Assembly (NCBI GenBank): GCA_022181005.1
Contig: BQMV01000365.1
Location: 1 to 7,968, forward strand
DNA length: 7,968 nucleotides
Source of the DNA: Anaerolineaceae bacterium
GTDB taxonomy: Bacteria > Chloroflexota > Anaerolineae > Anaerolineales > Villigracilaceae
Direction of reading: 5' to 3'
Every line of letters starts with the position of its first letter. The stretch's first letter is position 1. The notes below the pieces were generated by a model, which did no database searches, had not been told where the DNA came from, and saw nothing but the letters and a program-made list of their open reading frames with translations. Made by a program: the position numbers and the translations under genes. This document shows, piece after piece, positions 1 to 5,712 of this stretch.

Positions 1-14
1 TGCTCTTCCGATCT
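1..14. other. Residual Illumina sequencing adapter
   Basis: The first 14 bases, TGCTCTTCCGATCT, are identical to the 3' end of the standard Illumina TruSeq read-2 adapter, which ends GTGTGCTCTTCCGATCT. This is almost certainly not genomic. It implies that the window begins at a contig end where an adapter was not trimmed. Natural sequence should begin at about base 15. Bases 15-56 contain no gene I can support; on the reverse strand there is an ATG at 25-27 just downstream of the Roadblock gene, but only a few codons remain before the adapter. Confidence 0.9.
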
Positions 15-56
15 TCGGGGATTGCATATCTTGTCTGTTCTGGCAGTTCTTCGATT

Positions 57-431
57 TCATCCGACCAGTTTAACGATATCTTCGGCGGCGCGGCGCATCT
101 CGAGGAAGATCATGCCGAGTTTGGCGTCTTGCCTTGCCATCGCGGTCAGAACCGCTTCCTCGCCAATAGACGTCAGCACAATGGAGCCAGCGTCGCCTTT
201 AATGTAAACTTGCTCCAGCCCCGCGCGCCCGAGTTCGGTCGAGATCCGCTCGCCGAGCGAGAGCATCGCCGCCGACATCGCCGACACGCGATCTTCTTCC
301 ACGCCTTGCTGCAACGCAGACGCCATAATTAACCCGTCTACTGAAACGACCGCCGAAGCCTCAATATCGGGCGCGGCGGCTTGCATATTGCGCAGACGTT
401 CGACCATTTGATCGGAGCGTGACTTTGCCAT
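57..431 (-). CDS. Roadblock/LC7 domain protein (MglB-like)
   Basis: This 124-residue protein is a single Roadblock/LC7 domain, the fold of MglB and dynein light chain LC7. Such proteins form cytoplasmic dimers that bind or regulate small Ras-like GTPases. Visible features are an N-terminal helix with the basic stretch KSRSDQMVERLRN, a strand-turn with SVDG at 30-33, a helix of small residues at 48-66, a central strand pair with KGDAGS at 78-83, and the C-terminal helix EMRRAAEDIV at 111-120. The start at 431 is preferred over a TTG at 446 because a GAGGAG ribosome-binding sequence (439-444 on this strand) sits 7 bases before that ATG. No GTPase gene lies in the window, so the partner is unknown. 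The gene diverges from the surface-protein gene at 555. Family assignment rests on sequence pattern and length; the specific role is open. Confidence 0.82.
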   Translation of the reverse strand: MAKSRSDQMVERLRNMQAAAPDIEASAVVSVDGLIMASALQQGVEEDRVSAMSAAMLSLGERISTELGRAGLEQVYIKGDAGSIVLTSIGEEAVLTAMARQDAKLGMIFLEMRRAAEDIVKLVG

Positions 432-438
432 AACAGTT

Positions 439-444
439 CTCCTC
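439..444 (-). promoter_or_regulatory. Ribosome binding site of the Roadblock gene
   Basis: GAGGAG on the reverse strand lies 7 bases upstream of the ATG at 431. It is the clearest Shine-Dalgarno sequence in the window and decides the start codon over the TTG at 446, which would overlap this site. Confidence 0.7.
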
Positions 445-458
445 AATAAATCTCCCGA

Positions 459-487
459 AGTTTACCATATTTCAATTCCGATGTCAC
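459..487 (-). promoter_or_regulatory. Candidate sigma-70-type promoter for the Roadblock gene
   Basis: On the reverse strand GTGACA (482-487) and TAAACT (459-464) are separated by 17 bases, fitting -35 and -10 elements with five of six and four of six consensus matches. Transcription would start near base 452, giving a leader of about 20 bases that includes the ribosome-binding site. It was found by eye only. Confidence 0.35.
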
Positions 488-511
488 ACTCGCGGTTGAT
501 GCAGGCTTCGT

Positions 512-540
512 TTGACCCGCGCTTCTCTTCGTGTTAAACT
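512..540 (+). promoter_or_regulatory. Candidate promoter for the surface-protein gene
   Basis: TTGACC (512-517) and TAAACT (535-540) are 17 bases apart. The predicted start near 547 is only about 8 bases from the ATG at 555, and no Shine-Dalgarno sequence is visible, so the message may be nearly leaderless. The -10 hexamer is identical to the one proposed for the divergent Roadblock gene. Confidence 0.35.
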
Positions 541-554
541 TCCATGTTCGACTA

Positions 555-1166
555 ATGAAATTTCCTTTTTATCTCTCCTTCGTTATTCTGCTGTCGTTCA
601 CCGCGCAGGATTCTCCCCCGGTAGCGATCACCTCCCCCGTGTCAGGCGACGTTTTGCGCGGCGAGATCGCGATCATCGGCTCGACGGATATTCCGAACTT
701 CCTCTCGGCTCAGCTGGACTTCAAATACGCTTCAGACGACGCCGACAGCTGGTTCCCCCTAGCCGCCTTATCTCAGCCCGCGCTTGACTCGCCTCTCTAC
801 CTCTGGAATACCGCCTCCATCACCGACGGAGACTACATCCTGCGCTTGCGCGTCACCCTCGCCGACGGGACATTCCAAGAAGCGACCGTCCCCATCACCA
901 TCCAAAACGACGCGCCGATATTAACTCCAACGCCTGCTGTGACCTCCACGCCCGAATCCTCCATCGGAGTACAGATTCCCACCCCATTCCTCCTCGCCGC
1001 CTCGCCGACTCCCACCGAAGTCCCGCGCCCCACGCCGACGCCTTTACCACCCAACCCCGCCTCATTGACTCAATCCACCATCCTCACCAGCCTAGGTCGT
1101 GGCGCAATCGTCATCATAGCCCTATTCATTTTTTCCCTCATCCTCCTCCGCCTCCGCCAACCCTAA
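555..1166 (+). CDS. Anchored surface protein: signal peptide, Ig-like domain, Thr/Pro stalk, C-terminal membrane helix
   Basis: The function of this 203-residue protein is not recognised. It has a hydrophobic signal peptide at about 1-17 (LSFVILLSF). A beta-rich region at about 20-118 resembles a bacterial Ig/fibronectin-like domain: it opens with PPVAITSPVSGDVLRG and contains the pattern DGDYILRLRVTLADG. A Thr/Pro-rich spacer follows at about 120-172 with repeated PTP and TPT. A single membrane helix at about 183-199 is followed by a short basic tail, RLRQP. This predicts an extracytoplasmic domain held off the membrane by a stalk, with the tail in the cytoplasm. The start at 555 is chosen over an in-frame GTG at 531 because the signal peptide begins there and the GTG would lie inside the candidate promoter. 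It precedes pth on the same strand by 93 bases. Stalk composition resembles that of the broken gene near the window's end, but the domains differ. Confidence 0.75.
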   Translation: MKFPFYLSFVILLSFTAQDSPPVAITSPVSGDVLRGEIAIIGSTDIPNFLSAQLDFKYASDDADSWFPLAALSQPALDSPLYLWNTASITDGDYILRLRVTLADGTFQEATVPITIQNDAPILTPTPAVTSTPESSIGVQIPTPFLLAASPTPTEVPRPTPTPLPPNPASLTQSTILTSLGRGAIVIIALFIFSLILLRLRQP

Positions 1167-1171
1167 TCATC

Positions 1172-1243
1172 AATTCTCTAATTCTCTAATTCTCTAATTC
1201 TCAGTCTCCAATCTCTAATCTCCAATTACGAATTACCAATTAC
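1172..1243. repeat. Short tandem repeat block (AATTCTCT / AATCTCC / AATTACG units)
   Basis: Almost the whole gap between the surface-protein gene and pth is a tandem repeat. Bases 1172-1202 are nearly four copies of the octamer AATTCTCT. Bases 1210-1243 continue as heptamers AATCTCT, AATCTCC, AATTACG, AATTACC and AATTAC. This is the style of short tandemly repeated repetitive sequences described in cyanobacteria. The same units occur inside mfd at 3165-3188 (reversed) and 3406-3442, so this is a dispersed family in this genome. The function is unknown. Confidence 0.85.
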
Positions 1244-1259
1244 ACCCAACGGAATCCTC

Positions 1260-1847
1260 ATGACAGACCCCTTCCTCCTCATCGGACTCGGCAACCCAGG
1301 GCGCGAATATGCCAACACACGTCACAACTTTGGCTTCATGGCAATTGACCGTCTCGCGGTGCGACTCAATGCGCGCGGCATGAAAGTCCAATCGAAAGCC
1401 ATCGTGATGGATTCAAAATACGAAGACCACAAACTCATCCTCGCCAAGCCGCAGACGTACATGAATCTATCGGGTCAATCGGTGCAGGGACTGGCTCACT
1501 TCTACAAGATTCCCAACGAGAACCTGATGATCCTTTCCGATGATCTCGATCTACCCTTCGGCACCATCCGCATCCGCGCCTCGGGCGGACCTGGCGGTCA
1601 GCGCGGCTTATCGTCCATTTTGGAAAAACTCGGCACGAAAGATATTCCCCGCATGAGGCTCGGCATCGGTCGCCCGCCTAGCAGAATGGACCCCGCAGAT
1701 TACGTCCTGCAAAACTTCTCGCGCGACGACCTGAAATCCCTCTCCGAACTCCTCGACCGCGCCGCCGATGCCGCCCTCGAATTTGTAACCAATGGTTTGA
1801 CCGCCGCGATGAATAAATTTAATGGTGACGCCTCGGTGGTTGAGTAG
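1260..1847 (+). CDS. pth: Peptidyl-tRNA hydrolase
   Basis: This 195-residue cytoplasmic enzyme cleaves the ester bond of peptidyl-tRNAs that drop off ribosomes, recycling tRNA. It has the family signature at 9-25 (GLGNPGREYANTRHNFG), including the substrate-binding Asn at 12 and catalytic His at 22. It also has YMN at 67-69, and Asp94 in the SDDLDLPFG segment matches the catalytic aspartate of E. coli Pth. GIGRP at 135-139 is also typical. Length is normal for the family. At the position of E. coli Asn114, in the GGHGGHNG loop, this protein reads GGPGGQRG, placing Arg115 there. A weak GGA precedes the ATG. The stop codon and last residues (VVE) are encoded by the start of a hairpin repeat, so the C-terminal tail may have been altered by repeat insertion. 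Mfd follows on the same strand; pth and mfd are also neighbours in Bacillus. Confidence 0.96.
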   Translation: MTDPFLLIGLGNPGREYANTRHNFGFMAIDRLAVRLNARGMKVQSKAIVMDSKYEDHKLILAKPQTYMNLSGQSVQGLAHFYKIPNENLMILSDDLDLPFGTIRIRASGGPGGQRGLSSILEKLGTKDIPRMRLGIGRPPSRMDPADYVLQNFSRDDLKSLSELLDRAADAALEFVTNGLTAAMNKFNGDASVVE

Positions 1848-1910
1848 TCCCGCGCGTGCTGAGCGGAGCGATAGCGAAGTCGAAGCATCGCGGGACGTAT
1901 CGAGACCACC
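1835..1910. repeat. Hairpin-forming interspersed repeat overlapping the pth stop
   Basis: The outer arms GGTGGT (1835-1840) and ACCACC (1905-1910) pair, as do the inner arms GTCCCGCG (1847-1854) and CGCGGGAC (1889-1896). The loop holds GAGCGGAGCGATAGCGAAG, an often-seen repeat motif in such elements. The element starts inside pth and provides its TAG at 1845-1847. It could act as a transcription end or mRNA-stabilising hairpin, but no T-run follows, so it is not called an intrinsic terminator. Confidence 0.7.
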
Positions 1911-1920
1911 AATGACAATA

Positions 1921-2068
1921 ATCCCGAAGGGATGAAACGATTATAGACATGGATGTGCCGTACCCCAAATCCCGAAGGGATGACATGATGCACAATGAAT
2001 CTATGACACCCCTTCGGGGTTGAGGATAACCTCCCTCAAAATCTATAGTCATTTCACTCCTTCGGAGT
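1921..2068. repeat. Spaced array of CCCGAAGGG-type small hairpins upstream of mfd
   Basis: Four short palindromes occur at 39-48 base intervals: ATCCCGAAGGGAT at 1921 and again at 1969, ACCCCTTCGGGGT at 2008-2020 and ACTCCTTCGGAGT at 2056-2068. The last two run in the opposite orientation. Spacer fragments are also related: TTATAGACAT near 1941, ATCTATGAC near 2000 and ATCTATAGTCAT near 2041. No ORF is credible here. The last hairpin ends 20 bases before the mfd ATG, so it could affect mfd expression. The array resembles dispersed repeats seen in many environmental genomes; its function is unknown. Confidence 0.75.
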
Positions 2069-2088
2069 TATCTCACAACAACGATTTT

Positions 2089-5000
2089 ATGAAATTGATT
2101 CTTAGTAATATCCGTTCCCTCCCTCAATATCAGAATTTACTAACCCAACTCAAAGCGGGGAAACAAATCGCTGGGCTGGGACTTCCGCGTGCCGCGCGTC
2201 TGCCTGTGCTTGCGGCGTTGCTTGAAGATATTGGGGGACCGATTCTCTTCATCACCGACCGCGCCGACCATGCGTTATCGTTATATGATGAATTGGGATT
2301 TTGGATCAAGTCGCCGCGCTATCATTTTGCGGAGCCGAATCCGCTGTTCTACGAACAAGCCGCGTGGGGCGTGACGACTCGCCGGGACCGCTTGCAAGCG
2401 TTGACGACACTTTCCACTTTCCACTTATCATTTGCAACAAAGCCCGAATCGCCTCCAGTCGTTATCACATCCGTCCGCTCGCTGATGACGCGCACCATAC
2501 CGCGGCGCGACTTCCTCAAGGCGTGCAAAAAGTTATCCGTCAACCAAACGATTCAACCCGATTCGCTCTTGCGGAGTTGGGCGGAGATCGGCTATCAACG
2601 CGTCAACACCGTGCTTGAGCCTGGACAATTCTCCAGCAGGGGAGGGATTCTCGACATCTGGGCAACTGCCGAGACGATGCCCGTCCGTTTGGATTTCTTC
2701 GGGGACGAGATCGAAACAATTCGCAGATTCGACCCTGCGTCACAGCGCACGATTGAAAAATTGGATTCGATCCTCGTCACGCCTGCGCGGGAGTATTTGG
2801 TTCGTCACGATCCGTCAGCAGTTCAACTGCTGACGGAACAAGAGGATGGGCAACAATCCGCAGTGCAACTGCGGATTGAACGGGAAGATAATATTTCCGA
2901 ATTCCACATTCCGTTGCTTCATAAACAACCCGCCACGTTGCTCGATTACCTCCCGCAAAAAGCGATTGTGTTGCTTGACGATCTATCCATCATCGAGTCG
3001 ATGGCGGAGGAGGTGGAGGCGCAGGCGGTCAAGTTCAGGCAGGAGAGTATCGCGGAAGAGACATTGTCCGCTGATTTTCCGTTGCCGTACATTCCATGGT
3101 CGGAGTTGTATGATGGGGTGCAGGGTGGGTTGGTGGAGTTTGGGTATTCGGGGGGAGAGAGACTGGAGATTAGAGAATTAGAGAATTCTTTGGCTTCCTG
3201 CTTTGGACACGACGAGCGATTCGCTGGGAGGTTGAAACAATTTGCCGAGCGCGTGGCAGACCTCACGTCGAGAAATGAAGCGGTTGTCGTTGTGTCGCGT
3301 CAAGCCAAACGGTTAGAGGAACTTTGGGGCGAGGCAAATGTCGAAGAGTCGGAATCCAATAAACCGATATTTATTGAAGCGTCTCTATCCGAAGGCTTCA
3401 CCCTCAATCTCCAATCTCCAATTCTCCAATTCTCTAATTCTCTTCACTTAATCACTGACTCCGAAATCTTCGGTTGGGAACGCCCTCAACCCCGCACGCG
3501 CCAGCGACCTGTTGCCGAGACTCCTGAATCGGTGTATGCCGATTTGAACGTGGGCGATTATGTGGTGCATATTGATCACGGCGTCGGGCGTTTTGGCGGA
3601 TTGGTTCAGCGCGAGTTGGATAATCACGCGCGCGAATTTCTCGCGGTGGAATATGACGGCGGCGGGCAGTTGTTCGTGCCTGTGCATCAAGCGGATCGGT
3701 TGACGCGTTATGTGGGCGCGGAGGGCGCGGCGCCCGCGCTGGATCGTTTGGGCGGGCAGGAGTGGCACGAGAAAAAAGGGCGCGTGAAAGCCGCGGTGTT
3801 GGAAGTGGCGCAAGAGATGTTGGACTTGTACGCGCGCCGTCATGTGGCGCTGGGATATTCTTTCAAGCCCGATACCGCGTGGCAAAAAGAATTGGAAGAT
3901 TCTTTTCCGTATGTGGAGACCGAAGATCAACTGCGCGCGTTGAACGATATCAAGCGCGACATGGAATCGTCGCGCCCGATGGATCGTCTGTTGTGCGGCG
4001 ATGTCGGTTATGGCAAAACTGAAGTTGCGTTGCGCGCCGCGTTCAAAGCCGTGATGGACGGCAAGCAGGTTGCGATCCTTGTGCCGACAACCGTGCTGGC
4101 GCAACAACATTACGAAACATTTTTGCAACGACTCGCCGCGTTCCCTGTGAAAGTGGAAATGCTCTCGCGCTTTCGCACGCCGCGCGAACAAACAACAATA
4201 TTGCACGGACTCGCCATCGGCGAGATTGATATCGTCGTCGGCACGCATCGTTTGATCTCTGGCGATGTGAAATTCAAAGAACTCGGCTTGGTCGTCATTG
4301 ACGAAGAGCAACGCTTCGGCGTCACGCACAAGGAGCATCTCAAAAAACTTCGCACCGAAGTGGACGTGTTGACTCTCACCGCCACGCCGATTCCGCGCAC
4401 GTTGTACATGGCGCTCACGGGCGTGCGCGATATTTCGAATCTCAACACGCCGCCTGATGAGCGACTGCCCATTGTCACGCATGTCGGTCCGTATTCGCCG
4501 AAACTTGTGCGGCAGGCGATCTTGCGCGAACTCGAACGCGGCGGACAAATTTTCTTTGTGCATAACCGCGTCCAGACCATCGACGCGATGCGCGCGCATC
4601 TCAATCAACTCGTCCCCGAAGCGAACGTGGATATCGGTCACGGGCAGATGCCAGAGAATCAACTTTCGGAAGTGATGCACCGCTTCAACAACGGCGACAC
4701 CGATATTTTGTTGTCAACAACAATAATTGAATCGGGATTGGACATCCCCAACGCGAACACTCTCATCGTGGACCGCGCCGACACCTTCGGCTTGGCTCAA
4801 CTCTATCAACTACGCGGTCGTGTCGGACGTGGAGCTGTGCGCGCCTACTCCTACTTTTTTCGCCACAACAAGCTGACCCCCACTGTGGACGGTCAACAGC
4901 GGCTCGAAGTGATCGCCGAAAATACGCAACTCGGCGCGGGCTACTCGATCGCCATGCGCGACCTTGAGATCCGCGGCGCGGGTGAATTGCTCGGCACGCG

Positions 5001-5568
5001 TCAATCGGGTCACATTCAAGCCGTTGGGTTTCATTTGTATACGAGGTTGCTTGCGGATGCGGTGAGGCGTTTGCGGGTTGCAGGTTCCATGTTGAAGGTT
5101 GAAAGTCCCGCCGCTCAACCTTCAAACTTTCAAACCTTCAACCTTCAACCGATGTCCATGCCCGTCAACGTAGACCTCCCCCTCGCCGTCGGAATCCCTG
5201 CCGAGTACATCCCCGATCAGGATCTACGTTTGCGGCTGTATCGTCGCATCGCAGACTTGCGCGACGAGACCGAAATCGACGCGCTGGCTTCCGAGTTCAA
5301 AGATCGCTTCGGTGAATTGCCCGAAATGACCGCGAATCTGTTTTACCAGATGCGAGTCAAATTACGAGCCGAGAAGGCGGGTCTGTCCTCCATCAACTGG
5401 GAAAGCGGACAGATCGTCTTGCGTTATCCAACTCCCACAAACGGCACAGAACCCAAACGCCTCGCCGACCTGGGCGCAGGCATCCGCGGCGGCAAGTCCG
5501 CGTATTGGTGTTCGTTTGGGGAGCCGTGGGAGGGGAAGTTGTTGGAGGTGTTGGGGAAGGTAGTTTAA
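2089..5568 (+). CDS. mfd: Transcription-repair coupling factor Mfd
   Basis: This 1159-residue ATP-driven DNA translocase recognises RNA polymerase stalled at lesions, displaces it and recruits UvrA for nucleotide excision repair. The N-terminal UvrB-like module covers about 1-430, with the SSRGGILDIWA segment near 210. The CarD-like RNA-polymerase-interaction domain starts at about 482 (VGDYVVHIDHGVGRF). The RecG-like helicase has Walker A GDVGYGKT at 637-644, DEEQ at 738-741, TATPIPRT at 764-771 and QLRGRVGR at 907-914. The C-terminal TRCF domain spans about 1025-1159. Length matches E. coli Mfd (1148). The ATG at 2089 is chosen because family-like sequence begins there; upstream in-frame codons derive from the repeat array. 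No good ribosome-binding site is seen. Several in-frame repeat-derived segments (about residues 107-113, 242-263, 359-367, 440-452, 997-1021) lie outside the catalytic motifs. The stop codon lies within the attC-like site. Confidence 0.97.
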   Translation: MKLILSNIRSLPQYQNLLTQLKAGKQIAGLGLPRAARLPVLAALLEDIGGPILFITDRADHALSLYDELGFWIKSPRYHFAEPNPLFYEQAAWGVTTRRDRLQALTTLSTFHLSFATKPESPPVVITSVRSLMTRTIPRRDFLKACKKLSVNQTIQPDSLLRSWAEIGYQRVNTVLEPGQFSSRGGILDIWATAETMPVRLDFFGDEIETIRRFDPASQRTIEKLDSILVTPAREYLVRHDPSAVQLLTEQEDGQQSAVQLRIEREDNISEFHIPLLHKQPATLLDYLPQKAIVLLDDLSIIESMAEEVEAQAVKFRQESIAEETLSADFPLPYIPWSELYDGVQGGLVEFGYSGGERLEIRELENSLASCFGHDERFAGRLKQFAERVADLTSRNEAVVVVSRQAKRLEELWGEANVEESESNKPIFIEASLSEGFTLNLQSPILQFSNSLHLITDSEIFGWERPQPRTRQRPVAETPESVYADLNVGDYVVHIDHGVGRFGGLVQRELDNHAREFLAVEYDGGGQLFVPVHQADRLTRYVGAEGAAPALDRLGGQEWHEKKGRVKAAVLEVAQEMLDLYARRHVALGYSFKPDTAWQKELEDSFPYVETEDQLRALNDIKRDMESSRPMDRLLCGDVGYGKTEVALRAAFKAVMDGKQVAILVPTTVLAQQHYETFLQRLAAFPVKVEMLSRFRTPREQTTILHGLAIGEIDIVVGTHRLISGDVKFKELGLVVIDEEQRFGVTHKEHLKKLRTEVDVLTLTATPIPRTLYMALTGVRDISNLNTPPDERLPIVTHVGPYSPKLVRQAILRELERGGQIFFVHNRVQTIDAMRAHLNQLVPEANVDIGHGQMPENQLSEVMHRFNNGDTDILLSTTIIESGLDIPNANTLIVDRADTFGLAQLYQLRGRVGRGAVRAYSYFFRHNKLTPTVDGQQRLEVIAENTQLGAGYSIAMRDLEIRGAGELLGTRQSGHIQAVGFHLYTRLLADAVRRLRVAGSMLKVESPAAQPSNFQTFNLQPMSMPVNVDLPLAVGIPAEYIPDQDLRLRLYRRIADLRDETEIDALASEFKDRFGELPEMTANLFYQMRVKLRAEKAGLSSINWESGQIVLRYPTPTNGTEPKRLADLGAGIRGGKSAYWCSFGEPWEGKLLEVLGKVV
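2409..2426. repeat. Heptamer repeat ACTTTCC within mfd
   Basis: ACTTTCC ACTTTCC ACTT gives 2.6 tandem heptamers, encoding about residues 107-113 of Mfd. It falls in a stretch (STFHLSF) between two conserved parts of the UvrB-like module, where an insertion is tolerable. Confidence 0.6.
2812..2877. repeat. Pair of related palindromes inside mfd
   Basis: Bases 2812-2836 form a perfect palindrome with 12-base arms (CCGTCAGCAGTT and AACTGCTGACGG) around one base. Bases 2855-2877 form another with 10-base arms (AATCCGCAGT and ACTGCGGATT) around GCA. Their cores, GCAGTTCAACTGC and GCAGTGCAACTGC, differ at one base. They are translated as two similar peptide units, SAVQLLTEQED and SAVQLRIERED, at residues 243-253 and 257-267. 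Confidence 0.85.
3165..3188. repeat. Reversed AATTCTCT-type repeat within mfd
   Basis: GGAGATTAGAGAATTAGAGA followed by ATTC is the reverse complement of the AATTCTCT/AATCTCC block found upstream of pth. It encodes residues 359-367 of Mfd in frame (within LEIRELENS). Confidence 0.8.
3406..3442. repeat. AATCTCC/AATTCTCT repeat block within mfd
   Basis: Five tandem units, AATCTCC twice, AATTCTCC, AATTCTCT and AATTCTC, cover 37 bases and match the block upstream of pth in the same orientation. They encode residues 440-452 of Mfd in frame (NLQSPILQFSNSL), shortly before the RNA-polymerase-interaction domain. Confidence 0.85.
5077..5150. repeat. Inverted CAACCTT-type repeat within mfd
   Basis: The left arm reads GTTGAAGGTTGAAAG (5091-5105). 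The right arm contains CTTTCAAACCTTCAACC and further CAACCTT heptamers up to 5150. The arms pair with a single-base gap, so the region can fold into a long hairpin. It is translated in frame as roughly residues 997-1021 of Mfd, in the link between the translocase and the C-terminal domain, giving a low-complexity Q/N/P-rich stretch. Confidence 0.8.
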
Positions 5569-5690
5569 CGGTTCGCGTTACCTGCGTGTGGGCGGGCTTG
5601 GATTCCGCTTGAGAGCAGGGAAAACCCGAAGCCAGAAAAATGCCCGAAAATAGCGCAGAATCCCACACGTAGGTGCACGCTTTGTTGGGC
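5563..5690 (+). other. attC: Integron attC-like recombination site
   Basis: This 128-base segment has the layout of an integron cassette recombination site. The outer boxes are GTTTAAC (5563-5569, fits RYYYAAC) and GTTGGGC (5684-5690, fits GTTRRRY). Short unpaired spacers GGTTC and TTT lie inside them. The inner arms at 5575-5592 and 5662-5680 then pair along almost their whole length: GCGT with ACGC, ACCT with AGGT and CGTGTGGG with CCCACACG. One arm carries an extra base in the mismatch near 5675-5676, as expected for extrahelical bases in attC. A central segment of about 70 bases is variable. Length is within the known attC range (roughly 57-141 bases). The mfd stop TAA lies in the first box. 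Recombination would occur between 5684 and 5685. The pattern is seen directly; activity is inferred. The folded site could also end mfd transcription. Confidence 0.7.
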
Positions 5691-5712
5691 TACGGTTTTA
5701 CCTTTCAGATTT

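Noticed and set aside
531..554. GTG start eight codons upstream in the surface-protein gene
   Set aside because: It overlaps the candidate -10 element, and the signal peptide pattern fits the ATG at 555.
1921..2068. CRISPR array
   Set aside because: The repeated part is only 13-14 bases, orientation flips midway and spacers are themselves related, so it is a hairpin repeat array instead.
2020..2088. Upstream in-frame extension of mfd starting at a TTG
   Set aside because: The extra 23 codons are translated from the hairpin repeat array and do not look like Mfd; the ATG at 2089 begins the family-like sequence.
3115..3156. G-rich stretch in mfd as a possible G-quadruplex
   Set aside because: Several G-runs are present, but one loop between them is about 12 bases and the run pattern is explained by Gly/Val/Glu codons.
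3448..4680. 410-codon reverse-strand open frame opposite mfd
   Set aside because: It lies entirely antisense to the conserved core of mfd, is rich in Arg and His as expected for a GC-rich shadow frame, and shows no recognisable domain.
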